Positions 8,796 to 15,721 of a stretch of DNA of 34,919 nucleotides are shown here, in pieces (the stretch's first letter is position 1; each line of letters opens with the position of its first letter). This stretch comes from CAILUG01 sp038125665 (GTDB lineage Bacteria; Pseudomonadota; Gammaproteobacteria; Pseudomonadales; Pseudohongiellaceae): assembly GCA_038125665.1 (NCBI GenBank), contig JAYPEI010000019.1, positions 1-34,919 on the forward strand, given 5' to 3'. Both the position numbers and the translations under genes were made by a program. The notes beneath the pieces were generated by a model. That model was given only the letters and a program-made list of their open reading frames with translations, did not search any database and had not been told where the DNA came from.

Positions 8796-9782
8796 ATGGA
8801 AAATTCTCAGGTAACATTAACAGAAGAAGAAATAGCGATGCTGAAAGATGAAGATAATCTAGACTCAGCCGTGAAAGTTGTTAAACATGATCTTGCAGCA
8901 GAGGATGTATCAATTGGTTTCAATGATGCTGCCTTAGACATGATAAATGAGAGGTTTTCAAGACAGTTACGCGCTGGCTTAGTTGATGTCCTGAGAACGA
9001 CGCCAAGAATTCAGATCGAAAAAGTCATGACGATGAAATACCAGCGTTGTCTACAAGATTTGAAGGCGCCATTATCTGTAAATACCATTAAAATAGATCC
9101 ACTTCGTGGCTACTCGTTAGTAATTATTGACCCCAGTGTGATTTTTTCTTCTTTAGACAATTTCTTCGGAGGATTTGGAAAGGGTATTGGTGATCTCCCG
9201 TCAGGTCGTCTTTTTACGCCCACGGAGAGCTCAATAATAAAAATCTTATTGAACTTGATTTTTGCATCCTTAAAAGATGCATGGTCTCCAGTATTAAGAC
9301 TTGAATTCACTGAAGTTGCAGCTGAAATTAACCCTCAGTTTGCACAGATAGCTGATGAGAATGACCAGGTTATTGTTAGTAAATTTAACCTAAATTTAGG
9401 ACAAAATGTAGACGGTGCCATTACTATCATTCAACCCTTTATCTCTTTGAAACCGATTCGCGATTTATTAAGAAGCAGAATTCAAACAAGCGAAGAAAAC
9501 GATGAGAAAGCAGTGCGGTGGTTAGACGATCTGCAGACTGCCTGTAAAGATGCCCCAATGGAATTGCGTGTTAAGCTTGCTGATATCCCTACCTCTTTAG
9601 CAAAGCTAAAGGATTTTAGAGAGGGTGATGTAATTATGTTCAATAAGCCCGATTTTGCGTGGGGACAAATAGAAGGATTCTCTCTTTTTGATATGGAAAT
9701 TGGTACCGTTGGAAACAATGTTGCAGCAAAAGTTGCAAATTTTAGAAAGTTAAAGAAAGAAGAAGGAAAGAAAAATGGCTGA
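8796..9782 (+). CDS. fliM: Flagellar motor switch protein FliM
   Basis: 328 aa, normal for FliM (about 320-335). It is the C-ring protein that binds CheY-P and connects FliG to FliN. The middle CheC-like domain (about 40-230) shows L-R-T-T-P-R-I and the loop F-F-G-G-F-G-K-G. The C-terminal SpoA domain (about 245-320) ends near G-x-x-x-F-x-M-E-I-G-T-V-G-N-N-V-A. The N-terminal CheY-P-binding peptide, usually L-S-Q-x-E-I-D-A-L-L, is only loosely kept as L-T-E-E-E-I-A-M-L (residues 8-16). The gene ends inside fliN with an 8-nt overlap. Confidence 0.96.
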   Translation: MENSQVTLTEEEIAMLKDEDNLDSAVKVVKHDLAAEDVSIGFNDAALDMINERFSRQLRAGLVDVLRTTPRIQIEKVMTMKYQRCLQDLKAPLSVNTIKIDPLRGYSLVIIDPSVIFSSLDNFFGGFGKGIGDLPSGRLFTPTESSIIKILLNLIFASLKDAWSPVLRLEFTEVAAEINPQFAQIADENDQVIVSKFNLNLGQNVDGAITIIQPFISLKPIRDLLRSRIQTSEENDEKAVRWLDDLQTACKDAPMELRVKLADIPTSLAKLKDFREGDVIMFNKPDFAWGQIEGFSLFDMEIGTVGNNVAAKVANFRKLKKEEGKKNG

Positions 9783-10092
9783 TGAGACTCCAATGCTAGA
9801 AGTGGATCATGGTGAAGCTGAAAAACCATCGATTGACTTAGAGTTACTTAACAATATTCCCGTAAGTATTTCAGTTGAAGTAGGGAGAGCTTCACTAAAA
9901 ATCAAGGACTTGATGCGCCTGTCTCAAGGAGCAGTTATCGAGCTTGAGCGCCTTGCTGGTGAGCCCTTAGATTTATTAGTGAATAATACGCTAGTAGCCC
10001 AAGGTGAGGTTGTACTTGTCAATGATCGCTATGGCGTGCGTTTAACTTCTGTGGTGCCGCCAGCGGATCGTTTAAAAGATATCAAAGCCTGA
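9775..10092 (+). CDS. fliN: Flagellar motor switch protein FliN
   Basis: 105 aa, a short FliN made of one SpoA domain (about 25-100). FliN forms the base of the C ring and docks FliH-FliI export complexes. The signature is visible: I-P-V-S-I-S-V-E-V-G, L-x-L-x-Q-G-A-V-I-E-L, a G-E-P-L-D-L-L-V-N segment, then G-E-V-V-L-V-N-D-R-Y-G-V-R. The ATG overlaps the fliM 3' end by 8 nt and has an AAGGAAAG-type site just upstream, so FliM and FliN are probably translationally coupled. Confidence 0.96.
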   Translation: MADETPMLEVDHGEAEKPSIDLELLNNIPVSISVEVGRASLKIKDLMRLSQGAVIELERLAGEPLDLLVNNTLVAQGEVVLVNDRYGVRLTSVVPPADRLKDIKA

Positions 10093-10100
10093 GGTAGTTA

Positions 10101-10421
10101 ATGTTAGAACAAAACCTGGGAGGCTCCCTGCTTGGAATCTTGGCAGTATTGTCATTGTTGTTCCTCTTTTTATGGGTGCTACGTTTTTTAAAACCCAGGT
10201 ATTTATATGGAGAACAACACCAAAATCCGAAACTAAAATTGGAGGCAGAACTCCAGCTTGGATCGCGTCAGCGACTTGTTCTGATAAAAACCGACAATCG
10301 TCACCTGATAGTCGCCTTGGATCATGATAAGATTCAGCTTATTGATTCTTGGGTACGCCCGTATGCGGGAGAAGAAGCAGAGTATGCTGATAAGAAACAC
10401 ATTAGATCAGATGAGATATAA
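10101..10421 (+). CDS. fliO: Flagellar biosynthesis protein FliO
   Basis: 106 aa. FliO is a small membrane protein that stabilises FliP during export-gate assembly. One membrane helix (about 8-30) is followed by a basic segment and a small beta-rich cytoplasmic domain (L-E-A-E-L-Q-L-G-S-R-Q-R-L-V-L-I), typical of FliO. The gene lies between fliN and fliP, the expected place, with GAGG about 8 nt upstream. Its 3' end overlaps the likely fliP start. FliO is poorly conserved, so the name relies partly on context. Confidence 0.9.
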   Translation: MLEQNLGGSLLGILAVLSLLFLFLWVLRFLKPRYLYGEQHQNPKLKLEAELQLGSRQRLVLIKTDNRHLIVALDHDKIQLIDSWVRPYAGEEAEYADKKHIRSDEI

Positions 10422-11181
10422 ATTCTTCAGAGTAAGCTTCTGGGTTCCTAGTTTTATTATTCTTTGTCTTTGCTCATTCGTCAGTGCCAAATTACAAGCT
10501 CAGACAGGCTTACCTCTAATTAATATAACAGAGGGTGCTGATGGAGATACTGAATACAGTCTGACATTGCAAGTTTTGCTGTTGATGTCAGCTTTAACCT
10601 TGCTTCCTTCTGTACTAATAATGATGACGTCATTCATTAGAGTCATCATAGTCTTATCCTTGCTACGACAAGCACTCGGTACGGCTCAAACTCCACCTAA
10701 TCAAGTCCTTGTAGGTATAGCATTATTTCTAAGCCTATATATCATGAGTCCTGTTCTTACGGATATTTACGATAATTCGCTCACACCATTGATGGCAGAG
10801 GAAATAAGCCAATCACAGGCTATTGAAAATGCGACAGTTCCCTTAAGAAACTTCATGTTGAACCAGACTCGGGAGGACGATATGAATGTCTTTATGGAGA
10901 TGGCGCAGGTGCCATTAGATACAGCTTATGAAGATGTTAGTTTATCAGTTCTGATTCCAGCATTTATGACATCTGAACTGAAAACAGCGTTCACGATTGG
11001 TTTTTTAATTTATATTCCCTTTGTCATTATAGACCTTGTAGTTGCTAGTGTGCTGATGTCTATGGGTATGATGATGTTGAGTCCAATGATGATCTCCATG
11101 CCTTTCAAATTAATGTTATTTGTGCTGGCGGACGGCTGGCTACTTATCATGCAGTCCATTACAACTAGTTTTATGGTCTAA
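10411..11181 (+). CDS. fliP: Flagellar export gate protein FliP
   Basis: 256 aa from the ATG at 10411. FliP is the pentameric core of the FliPQR export gate. A cleavable signal peptide is visible (about residues 1-30, hydrophobic core then S-A-K-L-Q-A-Q). The FliP signature follows: M-x-x-F-x-R-x-x-I-V-L-S-L-L-R-Q-A-L-G-x-x-Q-x-P-P-N-Q-V-type spacing, then F-M-L-x-Q-T-R-E-x-D and the P-A-F-x-x-S-E-L-K segment. The reading frame stays open further upstream inside fliO, but those starts would put extra polar sequence before the signal peptide. The chosen start overlaps fliO by 11 nt and has only a weak ribosome site. Confidence 0.95.
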   Translation: MRYKFFRVSFWVPSFIILCLCSFVSAKLQAQTGLPLINITEGADGDTEYSLTLQVLLLMSALTLLPSVLIMMTSFIRVIIVLSLLRQALGTAQTPPNQVLVGIALFLSLYIMSPVLTDIYDNSLTPLMAEEISQSQAIENATVPLRNFMLNQTREDDMNVFMEMAQVPLDTAYEDVSLSVLIPAFMTSELKTAFTIGFLIYIPFVIIDLVVASVLMSMGMMMLSPMMISMPFKLMLFVLADGWLLIMQSITTSFMV

Positions 11182-11193
11182 AAGGAGTGCAAA

Positions 11194-11463
11194 ATGACTA
11201 TTAACGATGCACTTATAGTTGGACGAGATGCACTCATGACTGGTGTCATACTTGCTGGTCCGTTATTGCTACTTATTCTTGCTGTAGGTGTATTTATAGG
11301 TCTTTTCCAGGCTGCCACCTCTATCCAAGAGATGACACTTAGTTTTGTGCCAAAGCTTATTGCAGTAGTGGTTGCGTTATTTTTTCTGGGAAATTGGCTA
11401 GTTGTGAGTTACTTAGATTTCTTTACTCGACTAATCTCTTTGATTCCGGAGATGATAGGGTGA
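11194..11463 (+). CDS. fliQ: Flagellar export gate protein FliQ
   Basis: 89 aa, the standard FliQ length. It has two membrane helices (about 15-40 and 50-75), with the conserved G-x-x-L-L-L-I-L-A-V-G-V-x-I-G-L-F-Q-A-A-T-type first helix and the following T-S-I-Q-E-M-T-L-S-F-V-P-K loop. It forms the lower part of the FliPQR gate. A good ribosome site AAGGAG lies just upstream of the ATG. The stop overlaps the GTG start of fliR (GTGA). Confidence 0.97.
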   Translation: MTINDALIVGRDALMTGVILAGPLLLLILAVGVFIGLFQAATSIQEMTLSFVPKLIAVVVALFFLGNWLVVSYLDFFTRLISLIPEMIG

Positions 11464-12227
11464 ATATAGAGCTAGGAGTACTCCTAAAGCTCCTGCTGAA
11501 ATTAATTTTTCCTTTGCTCCGAATTGGGGCGTTTATGCTTTCTTCGCCGCTATTCAGCATTGATTCTGTAAGTTTACGGCTTCGTGTTTCTATAGCTGTT
11601 GTCCTCTCAGTGCTGGTGATTAATGTGGCACCAATCCCTGAGTATGATCCATTAAGTGCAGATGGTGTCTTGGTGGCATTTTTAGAAGTTTTCATCGGTA
11701 TAATGATGGGGTTTACTTTGCAGATAGTTACCGCTGCATTTACAGTTGGTGGATCATTCATTTCAAACTCTATGGGCTTAAGTTTTGCAAATATTGTTGA
11801 TCCTGGAATGGGGAATGTACCTGTGATTTCTCAGTTATTTATCCTACTTGCTACTCTGATATTTTTGGCAATGAATGGACACTTACTTTTAATGCAAGTC
11901 TTGATAGGTAGCTTTATTACAGTACCAATCGGGAGCTATCCTGATATTAGTGGATGGTTTGATATTTTATGGTTATGGACGCCACAAATTTTTCTTGCAG
12001 GTGTGGCTTTAGGCTTACCTGTGGTTATTGCCCTTCTTGTAATTAATATGGGGCTAGGGATAGTCACAAGGGCGGCACCAGCAATGAATATATTTTCCAT
12101 TGGTTTTCCGGCACTTCTTACTGGAGGCTTGTTATTTTTATTGGTAGCCTTACCTGGGATCGGAATAGGTATGGAAGCTTTATGGTCTGAGGGTGTAGAT
12201 ACCATAAACCGGCTACTTGGCCTTTAA
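11460..12227 (+). CDS. fliR: Flagellar export gate protein FliR
   Basis: 255 aa from GTG at 11460, the usual FliR length of about 260. It completes the FliPQR gate and contacts FlhB. It is a polytopic membrane protein with about six hydrophobic segments. The conserved pieces include R-I-G-A-F-M-x-x-x-P-L-F, a G-F-T-L-Q-I-V-T-A-A-F helix, the G-L-S-F-A-N-x-x-D-P loop, and R-A-A-P-A-M-N-I-F-S-I-G-F-P near 205-220. The GTG overlaps the fliQ TGA and has GGAG at 11448-11451 with 8-nt spacing. The longer in-frame upstream start lies inside fliQ and is rejected. Confidence 0.96.
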   Translation: MNIELGVLLKLLLKLIFPLLRIGAFMLSSPLFSIDSVSLRLRVSIAVVLSVLVINVAPIPEYDPLSADGVLVAFLEVFIGIMMGFTLQIVTAAFTVGGSFISNSMGLSFANIVDPGMGNVPVISQLFILLATLIFLAMNGHLLLMQVLIGSFITVPIGSYPDISGWFDILWLWTPQIFLAGVALGLPVVIALLVINMGLGIVTRAAPAMNIFSIGFPALLTGGLLFLLVALPGIGIGMEALWSEGVDTINRLLGL

Positions 12228-12262
12228 TCATCAAAATAAGTATCGCTATTACTAGATAATTT

Positions 12263-13405
12263 ATGGCAGAAGAAGAGCAAAGCGGTGAAAAAACAGAAGA
12301 GCCCACTCAGAAGCGTTTAGAAAAGGCGCGCGAAGAAGGGCAAATGCTACGTTCTCAAGAATTATCTGTCGCAGTAGTAGTGATGACGGCCTTGTTGATG
12401 TTGATGATAATTGGACCAAGTCTGTACTCTGATCTGTTAGGAGTGTTCCATCTAAATCTAGCAGCTGACAATATGCGAGATCCTCAATTAATGCTCGGGC
12501 ATCTGGGGGGGGCTATTCAATTAGTACTGCCTAGCTTGTTATTAATGTTTGGGGCAATTATGTTAATGGCAATAGTGGCCAATAGTGCACTAGGTGGTTT
12601 CACATTTAATCCAAAATCATTTTTACCAAAAGCTAATAGGCTGAATCCAATAAGTGGACTTAAGCGAATATTTGGATTTCAAGCTTGGTATGAATTACTC
12701 AAAGGTATCCTGAAGACATTATTAATAATGTCAGCTACTTATTTAATGCTGAGATATTTCGAGGAAGAGATAAAAGTACTTGGTGTATTGCCTGATAAGC
12801 TGGGTATTTACGCGGCAGGGGATATTGTAAGCTCATCTATTCTTGTCATCGCCTTAATGCTGGTGATAATAGCTATGTTAGATGTTCCTGTAAAAATTAA
12901 ACAGCATCATGATAAGTTAAAAATGACTAAGCAAGAAGTAAAAGACGAATATAAAGATACAGAAGGTAAGCCAGAAATTCGTAGTCGTATTAGGCAACGG
13001 CAAAGAGAAATTGCCTTAAATAAAATGATGAAGGCAATCGAAAAAGCAGACGTTGTCATTACTAATCCTCAGCATTTCGCTGTAGCATTATCTTATACAC
13101 CAGGCTCATCACAGGCGCCCGTGGTCCTCGGGAAAGGAATAGATTTCATAGCGCAACAAATTCGTAGGAGAGCCGAAGAGCTAGATATTCCTATTTTCGA
13201 GGCCCCTGCACTTGCGAGAGCGATTTACTTCTCAGTGGCTGAACGTGATGAAATTCCAGAGCTACTGTATCATGCAGTAGCACAAGTCATTGCCTATGTG
13301 TTTAGTTTAAGTACAAATCGTGGAAATGCGAAAACAATGCAAAAACCTACTCCAGTCGTACCAGAGTCTTTGCTGTTTGATGCTGATGGTAAGTTAATCA
13401 ATTAG
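12263..13405 (+). CDS. flhB: Flagellar export switch protein FlhB
   Basis: 380 aa, the typical FlhB length. FlhB is the export-gate protein that switches substrate class after autocleavage. The N-terminus has E-K-T-E-E-P-T-Q-K-R-L-E-K-A-R-E-E-G-Q (residues 9-27). Four hydrophobic segments follow (about 35-51, 88-108, 150-165, 188-208), then the cytoplasmic domain. The cleavage motif is NPQH at 268-271, where the family norm is NPTH; the Asn-Pro pair that is cut is intact. The C-terminal region A-R-A-I-Y-x-x-V-x-x-x-x-E-I-P is intact. No clear ribosome site precedes the ATG, which lies 35 nt after fliR. Confidence 0.96.
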   Translation: MAEEEQSGEKTEEPTQKRLEKAREEGQMLRSQELSVAVVVMTALLMLMIIGPSLYSDLLGVFHLNLAADNMRDPQLMLGHLGGAIQLVLPSLLLMFGAIMLMAIVANSALGGFTFNPKSFLPKANRLNPISGLKRIFGFQAWYELLKGILKTLLIMSATYLMLRYFEEEIKVLGVLPDKLGIYAAGDIVSSSILVIALMLVIIAMLDVPVKIKQHHDKLKMTKQEVKDEYKDTEGKPEIRSRIRQRQREIALNKMMKAIEKADVVITNPQHFAVALSYTPGSSQAPVVLGKGIDFIAQQIRRRAEELDIPIFEAPALARAIYFSVAERDEIPELLYHAVAQVIAYVFSLSTNRGNAKTMQKPTPVVPESLLFDADGKLIN

Positions 13406-13418
13406 AGCACGAGCTGAT

Positions 13419-13982
13419 ATGCATATTAGAGGTTCAGAGTTGGTAGAAAAGTATCAAAACGCTTTTCTTGCAAAAGCTGATAAGGCTATTTGCGCTGACA
13501 TACTCGATATCATGCTTTTTTATAAAAATCCCCATATCGTACTAAATGCATCGAATCCATTGTTGCAACGTTACTATTTACGGTTGTTAATAAAAATTTT
13601 GAAAGATCAAAAAGAAGTTGAAGTATATGTTTGTAGTGGTCGTCGCCATATTGAGCTTCATCAATACTTCTCTAAAGTACTAGAGGGAGTCAGTATGGAG
13701 GCAGCAAGTCAATCCGCGAGAGATAAGTTGAGGGTGGTAGTTTTCTTGGATGGTTTGAAAATCAACAAAGATGATAAAAATTTAATCAAAGAAATTCAGA
13801 CAGGATTCCCTGCACTAGGTCTTGGCTACATAACTATTGCGCCTGCAGAAATGGCTGAGGATTTGCAGGCGAAATGCTTCACCTTAGAGCAAGAGGCGCA
13901 GCAAGAAAGAATTAACTCGCTTGTCGATGACACCCTATCAGCAGCTAAACGCCGCCGTCTTGTAAAAATACTCACGCGTTGA
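13419..13982 (+). CDS. Unknown 187-aa protein at the end of the flagellar operon
   Basis: I do not recognise this protein. It follows flhB by 13 nt on the same strand, so it is probably co-transcribed; flhA, which often follows flhB, is absent here. The sequence alternates predicted strands and helices: strands at about 38-43, 66-72, 104-110 and 136-141, with helices between and a basic C-terminus (A-K-R-R-R-L-V-K-I-L-T-R). The segment VVVFLD at 106-111 looks like a Walker B strand. Where a Walker A loop would sit the sequence is NASNPLLQ, without the G-K-S/T. It could therefore be a degenerate P-loop-type fold, which is an inference. No signal peptide or membrane helix. It ends directly against the stop of the opposing clc-like gene. 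Confidence 0.8.
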   Translation: MHIRGSELVEKYQNAFLAKADKAICADILDIMLFYKNPHIVLNASNPLLQRYYLRLLIKILKDQKEVEVYVCSGRRHIELHQYFSKVLEGVSMEAASQSARDKLRVVVFLDGLKINKDDKNLIKEIQTGFPALGLGYITIAPAEMAEDLQAKCFTLEQEAQQERINSLVDDTLSAAKRRRLVKILTR

Positions 13983-15677
13983 TTAATTCTTCTCAAGAGC
14001 TTTAGCTTGTTGTTGTACCTCAAGAACCGCATGAAAGAGGTCTCCTTCTGTCATGATTCCAAGCAGCTTATTAGTTTCACGATGAAGTACAGGAATATTT
14101 TCTCCGACAAACTGAGAAGCTTTCTCCATAGCTGCAGATAGCGATTCGTCATGATAAAATCTCAATGGGTTAGAGTCCATTAAGCTATCTAGACGATTTT
14201 TGCCAGCATTAATAGCATTAAAGAGAGTGACTTTGCCTATTAATACATTATTATCATCACAAATATAAGCTTCGGTAACTTGATGTTTATTTAATAGGTT
14301 GTAAGCAGTGTTACCGTCACAGTCTTGGTGTAAGACAATTTGCTCTTGCTTGATAAAAAGATCGACTGTAGTTTCTGCCAATAAAATAGCGTCTCTGCCA
14401 TTATGAATTTCTATACCTCTATCTAAAAGTTGCCTATCAAAAAAAGAACCTTTATTAATTCGGTGGGCTACAAGATTACAAATGATTACCGCAAGCATGG
14501 AAATAACTGCATGGTCATAAGATCTAGTTAGCTCCATTACTATAATAATGCAAGCTATAGGTGCTCCAACAACAGCAGAGCTAACCGCAGCCATCCCTGC
14601 AATACTCAACATCTCAGCTAATTCGGGGTAACCCAGTATTACCATGACTTGACCAACCACTGCTCCTGCTGCAACTCCAAGGAATAATGAGGGTGAAAAG
14701 ATGCCACCAAAAAGACCGAATCCTAGGCACAAAGCCGTCATAGCAAACTTTCCTGCTAGTAGTAATACAAGCATGGTGAATGTGTATGAACCACTAAGGA
14801 TGTTGTTCATGGTGTGGCCTCCGATTCCAAGAATCTCGGGTAGAAAAACTCCGACAGAACCACAGATTAATGCCGCTACCAAGGGGGCTGGAATATGGTT
14901 TTTATTTAATGTGCTGCCAAAGCGTTGCATAAAGCGAATACTCATCATAAAAGCGGTGGCAAGTAAGGCTAGAAGTGGTGCAAATAATAAAAGTAAAGGC
15001 ACAATTTCAGTTAACGGAGGTGGTTCTATGTTCAATCTGAATGAAGCTTGTGAGCTGGGGAATAGAATGTAATCAAAAGTGTTTGCGCTAACTGAAGCAA
15101 TAAATATAGGAACGATGGCACGAAGAGAAAAATGTCTGAGAATAGCTTCATGAGCAAACACTACACCAGCAAGCGGGGCATTAAACCCTGCAGAAATTGC
15201 TGCTGCTACCCCACAGCCTAGCCATATATCTTGACTTAGTGTCGAGTTGAATAAACGTTTGAATGCGGCACCTATGGTTCCACCAAAATGTACTAGTGGA
15301 CCATATTGTCCAACAGATGCTCCACCCGATGCACAAATAAATGCAGTCAAGGTAGAAGCAAATCCAACCTTCAAATTTAAAGGCTTGGTGGGGTTGTGTG
15401 CTGCGTAAATACTGTCAGCCGGGCCAGCCCAGCTATTTATCCCTAGGAGTCTTTTTAACCATAAGATGATAATAGCTGTAACGAGAAGACTTAGAATTGG
15501 AGTCAAAGAATAATTGTTCGACCCAATTGAAAAGGCTAGAAAGAAATGAGTATCACGTAGTTGCCTACTGTATTCAACACCCATCACAAATGAGTTGGCA
15601 ACAATGGTCATTAAGAAACCGACTCCGAGACCTAATAGCGTGAAAACTAAAAGTTCTCGTAGAATATTTTTTTGCAT
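13983..15677 (-). CDS. ClC-family chloride channel/transporter with C-terminal CBS domains
   Basis: 564 aa: a ClC membrane domain (about 1-420, many hydrophobic helices) plus a cytoplasmic CBS pair (about 430-560, ending G-I-M-T-E-G-D-L-F). ClC hallmarks are G-x-x-G-P-L-V-H at 123-130 and the G-G-I-F-S-P-S-L-F-L-G segment near 325. Two functional residues differ from E. coli ClcA. The gating glutamate of G-R-E-G-P is Tyr125 (GQYGP), and by alignment of L-A-G-x-x-F-x-x-E-E the proton glutamate is Ala178 (AHEA). Anion/proton exchange is therefore doubtful and a passive channel is plausible. AGGGAA lies about 7 nt before the ATG. Last gene of a four-gene minus-strand run; it ends flush against the flagellar operon. 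Confidence 0.9.
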   Translation of the reverse strand: MQKNILRELLVFTLLGLGVGFLMTIVANSFVMGVEYSRQLRDTHFFLAFSIGSNNYSLTPILSLLVTAIIILWLKRLLGINSWAGPADSIYAAHNPTKPLNLKVGFASTLTAFICASGGASVGQYGPLVHFGGTIGAAFKRLFNSTLSQDIWLGCGVAAAISAGFNAPLAGVVFAHEAILRHFSLRAIVPIFIASVSANTFDYILFPSSQASFRLNIEPPPLTEIVPLLLLFAPLLALLATAFMMSIRFMQRFGSTLNKNHIPAPLVAALICGSVGVFLPEILGIGGHTMNNILSGSYTFTMLVLLLAGKFAMTALCLGFGLFGGIFSPSLFLGVAAGAVVGQVMVILGYPELAEMLSIAGMAAVSSAVVGAPIACIIIVMELTRSYDHAVISMLAVIICNLVAHRINKGSFFDRQLLDRGIEIHNGRDAILLAETTVDLFIKQEQIVLHQDCDGNTAYNLLNKHQVTEAYICDDNNVLIGKVTLFNAINAGKNRLDSLMDSNPLRFYHDESLSAAMEKASQFVGENIPVLHRETNKLLGIMTEGDLFHAVLEVQQQAKALEKN

Positions 15678-15702
15678 CCTTGAGTTCCCTTTAAAATATT
15701 AC

Positions 15703-15717
15703 ATTATTGACAATAAT
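15703..15717. repeat. 15-bp perfect palindrome before the ClC gene
   Basis: ATTATTG-A-CAATAAT is an exact inverted repeat with a one-base centre. It lies in the 44-bp gap between the TonB-C-like gene and the ClC gene. It could be an operator or simply part of an AT-rich spacer. There is no T-run, so it is not a terminator. Confidence 0.4.
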
Positions 15718-15721
15718 AGAG

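Noticed and set aside
9482..9829. 115-codon open frame on the minus strand across the fliM/fliN junction
   Set aside because: It is fully antisense to two confident flagellar genes, has no recognisable protein features, and is a shadow frame.
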